Assembly: GCA_951213105.1 (NCBI GenBank)
Contig: OX578137.1
Location: 78,933,604 to 78,997,603, forward strand
Origin: Amaurobius ferox
Taxonomy: Eukaryota > Arthropoda > Arachnida > Araneae > Amaurobiidae
Reading direction: 5' to 3'
Length of the DNA stretch: 64,000 bases
Below the pieces are notes generated by a model. It was not told the origin of the DNA. It ran no database searches and saw only the letters and a list, made by a program, of their open reading frames with translations. Both the position numbers and the translations under genes were made by a program. Positions 58,606-64,000 of this stretch are shown here, in pieces (the first letter of the stretch is position 1; each line of letters opens with the position of its first letter).

Positions 58606-61600
58606 GTGTCTATATGTACCATTGTCGGACTTTCATATTTAAGTGGTTGATCTGAGCTGCTATGCTGAAGAAGAAGGCTAATTTGTACATCTATAGCCGG
58701 GTACTTTTATCAACTGCTTATAGTATTACTAAAAAAATATATTTTGTTTAAGATATTTTACATAGTTTGAGTAAATTTATTTTATTCTTTTTCGGTATAT
58801 TTTAGATTCTTCTATATAAATAAATAATACTATTTTCAGTATCGCAAAAAGTAATGCTATGGATTGATTCTTGACATAAAACTACTAATAAGTAAATAGT
58901 AACAAACTATACAGTTCTCGCTTTTAAAACACATTACTAACTCTATATGTTCTATGAAAAATATAAATTCAAAGGGACTGTTTTTTATTTATGTGAAGGG
59001 ATATCATTCTTTTTGTATCCAGAATTTTTCGAACATAGAAAATAATCTCATAAGCAAAGCTAGAGTCTTCAATATCTCCTTTAAAAAAATAGAGGCCATC
59101 CCAAATATGGTGTCCTATGTTATTGAGAACAAATTAAGGTTGTATTTTCAGTTCTTGTGAGACGGAATAATAGTGGAGAACTTTTCTCGATAATTAATTT
59201 GAATTTTTTTTCGTTGTTTCCCTATGTGATGTTAAGGCATTTCTTCTTATTTAGATCCATTATTTAAAATATTATGTCTGTACTTTGCTGGATATCTTTG
59301 GATTATCACCAATCCTGGGCTCTAAAGAAATCTGATCAGGACAGCATATGGCTTACTCTACAAATTGAACTTATTTCGAAGCGAAAAAATGATATACAAA
59401 ATCCATGGTATAATAATTTTATCGTTGAATTGTACATTAACATTTGGGGATTTTCTGGATGACAACATATAAAACAATTAACCAAATCAACTTATACTTC
59501 GCGCATAGTAACAAATTAACTTATACTTCGTGCATAGTACCAAATTAACTTATAGTTCAAGTGAATCTAAGTTAACAATTGGAAATACGTCTAACATTTG
59601 TTAAACATTAGTACATATATTAGTAGATGTTAAAAATTATTTCATTGATCTGGCCGTCTTTTTGAAAATTTAGCATAAATTCATGAGCCATCAATTTTCA
59701 TGAATTTGAAACCATATTAAAAATGGCAATTTGGCGGTATTCGTCAACATTGACATCGTCAACATTGTTCGCCACAAATACCGTCTGGCGTTACAAACGA
59801 ACGGAGATAATGGCATTTCTTATATATAAATTAAATCAACAAAAATGATGTTATCACGTTTATGATATAATATTACATTTGGAATATGGATATAGTTGAT
59901 GATACTATTACGAATGTATAATTGATTTACGGTGCTTTGCTTCGACACAAGGAAAAAATATTTTTTCAGCCATTTCTATCGTGTGAACAATTGTTATTGC
60001 TTAAAAATAGGGTTGGCTGAACTTAATGACAATTTAGCAGCCTGGGTTCTAGATTTGGTGAAATATCGTCTACTTTGGTGAGTTTCCAAGATCGGCGAAT
60101 CTTTCAAGATTTATAAACTAGTTCTGCCCACTGATACCATCCAGTTTCATAAGGAAGTCATCGTTAACTTTAATAGAGTTGACGTGATACGATTCGAAGT
60201 GAGTTGAGGAATAAGTCAGTGTTTTAAGAACAGAATCTGCTATTTTGTGAATTTAGAAATAATTTCATTGCCGTATTTTTGTACCTCACAGTTGTTTAGC
60301 GATCTTGTATGAGCTATTCGCTGTATATTGTTTCTGTTTACGATTAATGGTGATTTTCAGTAAAAAACATTAGTTATCCAGATATTTGGAATCATTTTGA
60401 GTCCTGAGAGTACATTCACGAGTACAGGAAAAGATGGTCTAACAGTATTTCGTACTTTTTAATTTTATATTTATTATTTAGATAAATTTATTTGAGGAAC
60501 AGACAATATATCGAGAACGAAATATAGCGCTCTACAATTTGTGTCATTCGTTTTCTAAAAAAATATTACACATAAAATTACAATGTATTTAACATTTTTA
60601 AATATCCTGATATTTTATTATTTTTTCTACAATTAATACTAAAGTTTGGCGCTTCCGAAAGCTCTATCACGTTTCAAATCAATACTAGTCCAGTATTCAC
60701 TGATTATAATATACTTTTTTATATTTATTACTAGCAGTATACCCGTTCTTCGTACGGAAAATATAATATAAAGAAAGTTAACATTCCCAATTATGTGTAA
60801 ATTCCTATAGTATTCTAAATGACTTTGCTATTCAAAATATTCTATTGAAATATTTAATTTAATTCTTCTAAAAAATGTATAAGAATCTGGGCTCGATATA
60901 CAAAAATATCTTCACAGGCAGATCTGAAGAATGAAGCATCATGATGCAGTTTGTAAACAAATTTATAAAAATATATATTTTTTTTCTCACAAAAGAACAT
61001 AGATTATCTCGAAAGTCGTACCTAATTATCCAAAATATTTAATTTCAACCGATTCGGTGTCATTTTGATAAATTTAAGATCATTTTATCAATTGGTAACA
61101 TTTTCACCAATGTAACAACATTTTAAAAACCGCCAAATTCATCAACAAGTGGGACTATCGAACTGCCTGTCCCACTTGGCGACACATGGACGAAATATCA
61201 CTACAATACTATCCCCTAACAAACACAATTAATTTCAATTATTTAGCGAAATTTTATCAATTTCAAGATATTTTATGGATGTACAAACATTTGTTGGATA
61301 TTTTTATGGATTTACATAAATTTGATACTAAGTCGGACGGTTGGACTAACATACAAATGTTACCGAAACATCATTCCAGTACTCTCTTCTAACAAGACAA
61401 AATTATATGCATTGATTTAGCGTCGTTTTTATAAATTTGGCGATATCTCCGTCAATTTGGCAACGTTTAAGAAAAGTTTCCAAGTTAGTGTTATCCCGCC
61501 AAATTCGTAGATTTGAATTTACAGATCTGAAGCATTAAACATCCTGATCCCGTTTGAATATACTAAATGAAAACACTAAAACTGTAGTAGAATATATACC

Positions 61601-62204
61601 CGTTCTACTCTTATTCTGTTTCAACAATAGACTAAATGAGTTTATTGGCTAAACATAATATATGAGTTCATTGGTTAAACCTAATATATGAGTTTATTGG
61701 ATGAACACAATATATAAGTTTGAAAACGCTTTGCCGAAATAAATGAAACTGATGGAAGCATTCCGCAATAAATATAATTAAAAGAAAAATCAAACCTTTC
61801 ACTATATAAAACATATTTTATATCCACTTATTTGTCATCCAAATCTAAATAATAATAATAAAAATTAACAAACACATTTGATTTAATTGCGTTGCTGAGC
61901 AACATGATATAAGAAAGAATCTTCGTCACAAAATGCTGATAATTAAATATCCATTTTGATTCTACTTTTTATTGTTGAGTAAGAGCATGTGAAAAATGAA
62001 CCATGTTGATAGATTTTCCATTTAAATTCATGTTTCAAACTTGTGATTTTCGAAAGTTACTTTTAAGCGGAATAAACTCCCGCCAAACTCAGAGGTAATG
62101 TTTTAATTCACTTTCGCATTTTAAACCAGCAGTTTTCAACCTGTTTCGTTTGGAGAAACCAGGGAGTTAGAGAGAAGAACTCTTAGGAAAAAGTTTGGTT
62201 TTTC
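58606..62204. other. No gene recognised; small tandem repeats
   Basis: AT-rich. Three ~30-bp units (AAATTAACTTATACTTCGTGC) lie at 59486-59560. Three ~26-bp units (GAGTTTATTGG..AAACATAATATAT) lie at about 61637-61715. Frames of up to 68 codons have no domain. Confidence 0.6.
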
Positions 62205-62520
62205 ATTAATATCTGGACAGACTTTGGTCTTAGAAACTCAAAACATGCACTAAATTTTAAAAGGGACTCTTTTAAGGCTACCCACAAAATTTTATTAAAT
62301 TCTGTTTAGCCGTTTTCTCGTTATGATAAGACAAATGGAATTTCGTTTTGAATAATATCTCAACAACACCTGGTCTTAAAAACTCGAAACATAGACTGAA
62401 TTTTACGGGGGGCTATTTCAAGGTTACCCCACAAAAGTTTATAAAATTCGGTTCAGCCGTTTTCCCGTGATGGTGAGACAGACAGACAGACATATTTTCA
62501 ATTTTATTTACATATATTCT
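62205..62520. repeat. Two 144-bp units resembling a dispersed-repeat 3' tail
   Basis: Units share GGTCTTAGAAACTC, AAGGCTACCCACAAAA and AAATTCGGTTCAGCCGTTTTC, and end in GTGAGACAGACAGACAGACA. Such a CAGCCGTT..CAGACAGACA order is common in the tails of dispersed arthropod repeats. No ORF. Confidence 0.65.
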
Positions 62521-63180
62521 ATATATTTTCGAAACGCTGCATTCGTCCTTAAGATATCGTATCCACTAACTCACAGAAAACACACTCTAATATGCATATA
62601 CATACACACACTAACATAGATATCATTCACACACGCTAACATACATACACACTCACATATATACACAGAGCCATCGCCTAAGAAACGTTCGATTTGAGTT
62701 CGATTTTAAACCTCCGGCACATGTCCGTTACATACTATGTTCCTCATTTAAAAAATATGTATTGATTCTTTTTAATAAAAAACATTTTAAAATGAAAATC
62801 AACTGAATTATGATAAAGGACGAAATCTGACTTATGGCCATTTTTCCTACCATGTGAAAGGTTGTTTCATCAGTGAAAATCGGGATCATAAAGAAATCGA
62901 CGATGTAAATTGTTTATATCATAAATGCGTTAATGTGTGTAAAATTTTTTTGTCACAAATGCATCTAAATACATCATTACACAGACAGAGATCATATAAA
63001 GCAGTGGTACTCACTACGCGGTTGGGTATCCTATGTATTATCAACCAGATTTATCTTTTTTGTGATATGTCACAAATTTACCTTCCTAATTTGATATATG
63101 GTCCCCATTCACAATGTACAATTTTCAATTAAACATAATTCGCTCAATTTTAAAGATACATTTATGCGGGTTTTTTTAAT
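62521..63180. other. No gene recognised
   Basis: An (AC)-rich irregular stretch at 62595-62670; a 92-codon frame at 62854-63132 has no domain. Confidence 0.5.
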
Positions 63181-63189
63181 GATCGTGTT

Positions 63190-63402
63190 GCATTAAAAAT
63201 AAAAAATTTCTGATTGACCAAATTTGTTTAAGGAGAGTTGTATAAAAATTTAAAAAGTGTAACTTTTGGAAAATCAATGGGAGGACTATTTCATTAACGT
63301 AGTCTTATTTCTTATCTTACTTTCAACATTTCGGCAATTTAAATTGCCCACTTATCTCCAAAAGTAAAGTGCGTTTCAATCTTTTTGGAACGCCCTGTAT
63401 AA
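63190..63402. mobile_element. Possible end of a DNA transposon
   Basis: On the minus strand TACAGGGCGTTCCAAAAAGA starts at 63401 and continues with CGCACTTTACTTTTGGAGAT. This resembles mariner-type ends (TACAGGGxG..). The matching opposite end was not found. Confidence 0.4.
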
Positions 63403-63538
63403 TATGCAAAATAAGAGTCGAGCGTGATTGATACAAGTTCCGAAGATAACCTTTTAGTTGAAAATAATTTAGATAACTTCTGAATCAAACATTCTTACAG
63501 CATAAAATTTAAAAGGTAAAAAATTCAATTTATCATGA

Positions 63539-63820
63539 ATGTTAAAAATTCAAACAAAGGAATCACCACTTACAGGTTGCCAAAAATGTATCGCAGAAGA
63601 GAATTTAAGGATTATACATTTTCCAGGAAAAATACATTTCAAATCCAAAAATTTAGAATACCGGACAGAAGTGGAAAAATCAATCGTCAATCACTTTTTA
63701 AATAGAAATAATGACCCAAATAATGAAATCAGGAGCAAATTTATTAAGTGCTTCTGGTCCTCAGATGGAATAATAGACAACATATCTCCAAACTTCCTCC
63801 TCTCTCTAGTTTACTGTTAA
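63539..63820 (+). CDS. Unrecognised 93-codon ORF
   Basis: The frame starts with MLKIQTKESPLTGCQKC and ends ..NISPNFLLSLVYC. It has a CxxC pair near the start and a charged, soluble composition less skewed toward I/F/Y/N than chance frames nearby. No family recognised. It lies between two transposon-end-like sequences (63402 and 63963) and may be a fragment of a mobile-element protein; chance remains possible. Confidence 0.2.
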   Translation: MLKIQTKESPLTGCQKCIAEENLRIIHFPGKIHFKSKNLEYRTEVEKSIVNHFLNRNNDPNNEIRSKFIKCFWSSDGIIDNISPNFLLSLVYC

Positions 63821-63962
63821 ATTGTTTCTTACTTTAACTCTATACTTTTCCTCTATAAGAAAATATTTTTTATCTCGTTGGGGGATATTTATACTACCTA
63901 CACGTAAGGGATCACTTTTAAAAATCTCGATGTTTATGATTCTTGTGAAAACTGCTTTAATA

Positions 63963-64000
63963 TACAGAGTGTTAAGGAAAGTCATAGTCAAGGACAATCT
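63963..64000 (+). mobile_element. Possible transposon terminus cut by the window edge
   Basis: TACAGAGTGTTAAGGAAAGT followed by CATAGTCAAGGAC resembles the start of a mariner-type terminal repeat (TACAGGGTG..). It cannot be tested because the window ends. Confidence 0.25.

Overview
The window looks like intergenic DNA from an animal nuclear genome that is strongly AT-rich, most likely an arachnid and probably a spider. This is inferred from the mix of element families: a Naiad-type Penelope-like element (PLE) with an in-frame TGA, Tc1-like and Mutator-like transposases, tRNA-derived SINEs, and many short tandem arrays. I see no host protein-coding gene, no intron-exon structure, no genuine tRNA or rRNA gene and no CRISPR array. 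Almost every recognisable protein is from a mobile element and most are broken.

Layout. 1-2109: 3' part of a Naiad-type PLE (CxC motif plus reverse transcriptase), interrupted by one in-frame TGA and ending at a (TA)n tract. 4161-4860: RNase H remnant of a non-LTR retrotransposon. 5823-6590: element with ~80-bp terminal inverted repeats (TIRs). 12192-13206: Tc1-like transposase pseudogene. 15192-15472: a 281-bp tRNA-derived SINE (family 1). 18866-19123: mariner-like transposase fragment. 22900-24290: ~137-bp minisatellite carrying an internally deleted pogo-like element with an exact TA duplication. 24945-25890: ~327-bp tandem repeats. 27030-28375: SINE family 2 and a non-LTR RT tail. 28455-34775: young LTR retrotransposon whose two 1,159-bp LTRs look identical; it encodes Gag and protease but lacks RT and most of integrase. 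34940-36235: a 142-bp array carrying a SINE-1 copy, then a SINE-2 copy. 36399-40343: two inverted copies of a ~920-bp repeat flanking a Tc1 pseudogene. 40920-41750: a relatively GC-rich patch. 41921-43867: a truncated SINE-1 and small tandem arrays. 44595-47512: second, decayed Naiad with pseudo-LTR-like and inverted ends around a microsatellite. 48216-48884: 231-bp triplication. 49546-49824: foldback element. 50014-51299: third Tc1 pseudogene. 51817-53366: Mutator-like transposase pseudogene. 56701-57603: 69-bp minisatellite carrying a third SINE family. 57831-58605: palindromic (TA)n and a pair of near-perfect hairpins. The remainder has no recognisable coding content.

The elements do not form a pathway; they nest and use one another as targets. 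Several nests fix insertion sites exactly, because the neighbouring tandem-repeat units preserve the empty site. The two most interesting items are the Naiad in-frame TGA (possible selenocysteine, with a SECIS-like hairpin downstream) and the apparently recent non-autonomous LTR element retaining Gag-protease and a short pol tail.
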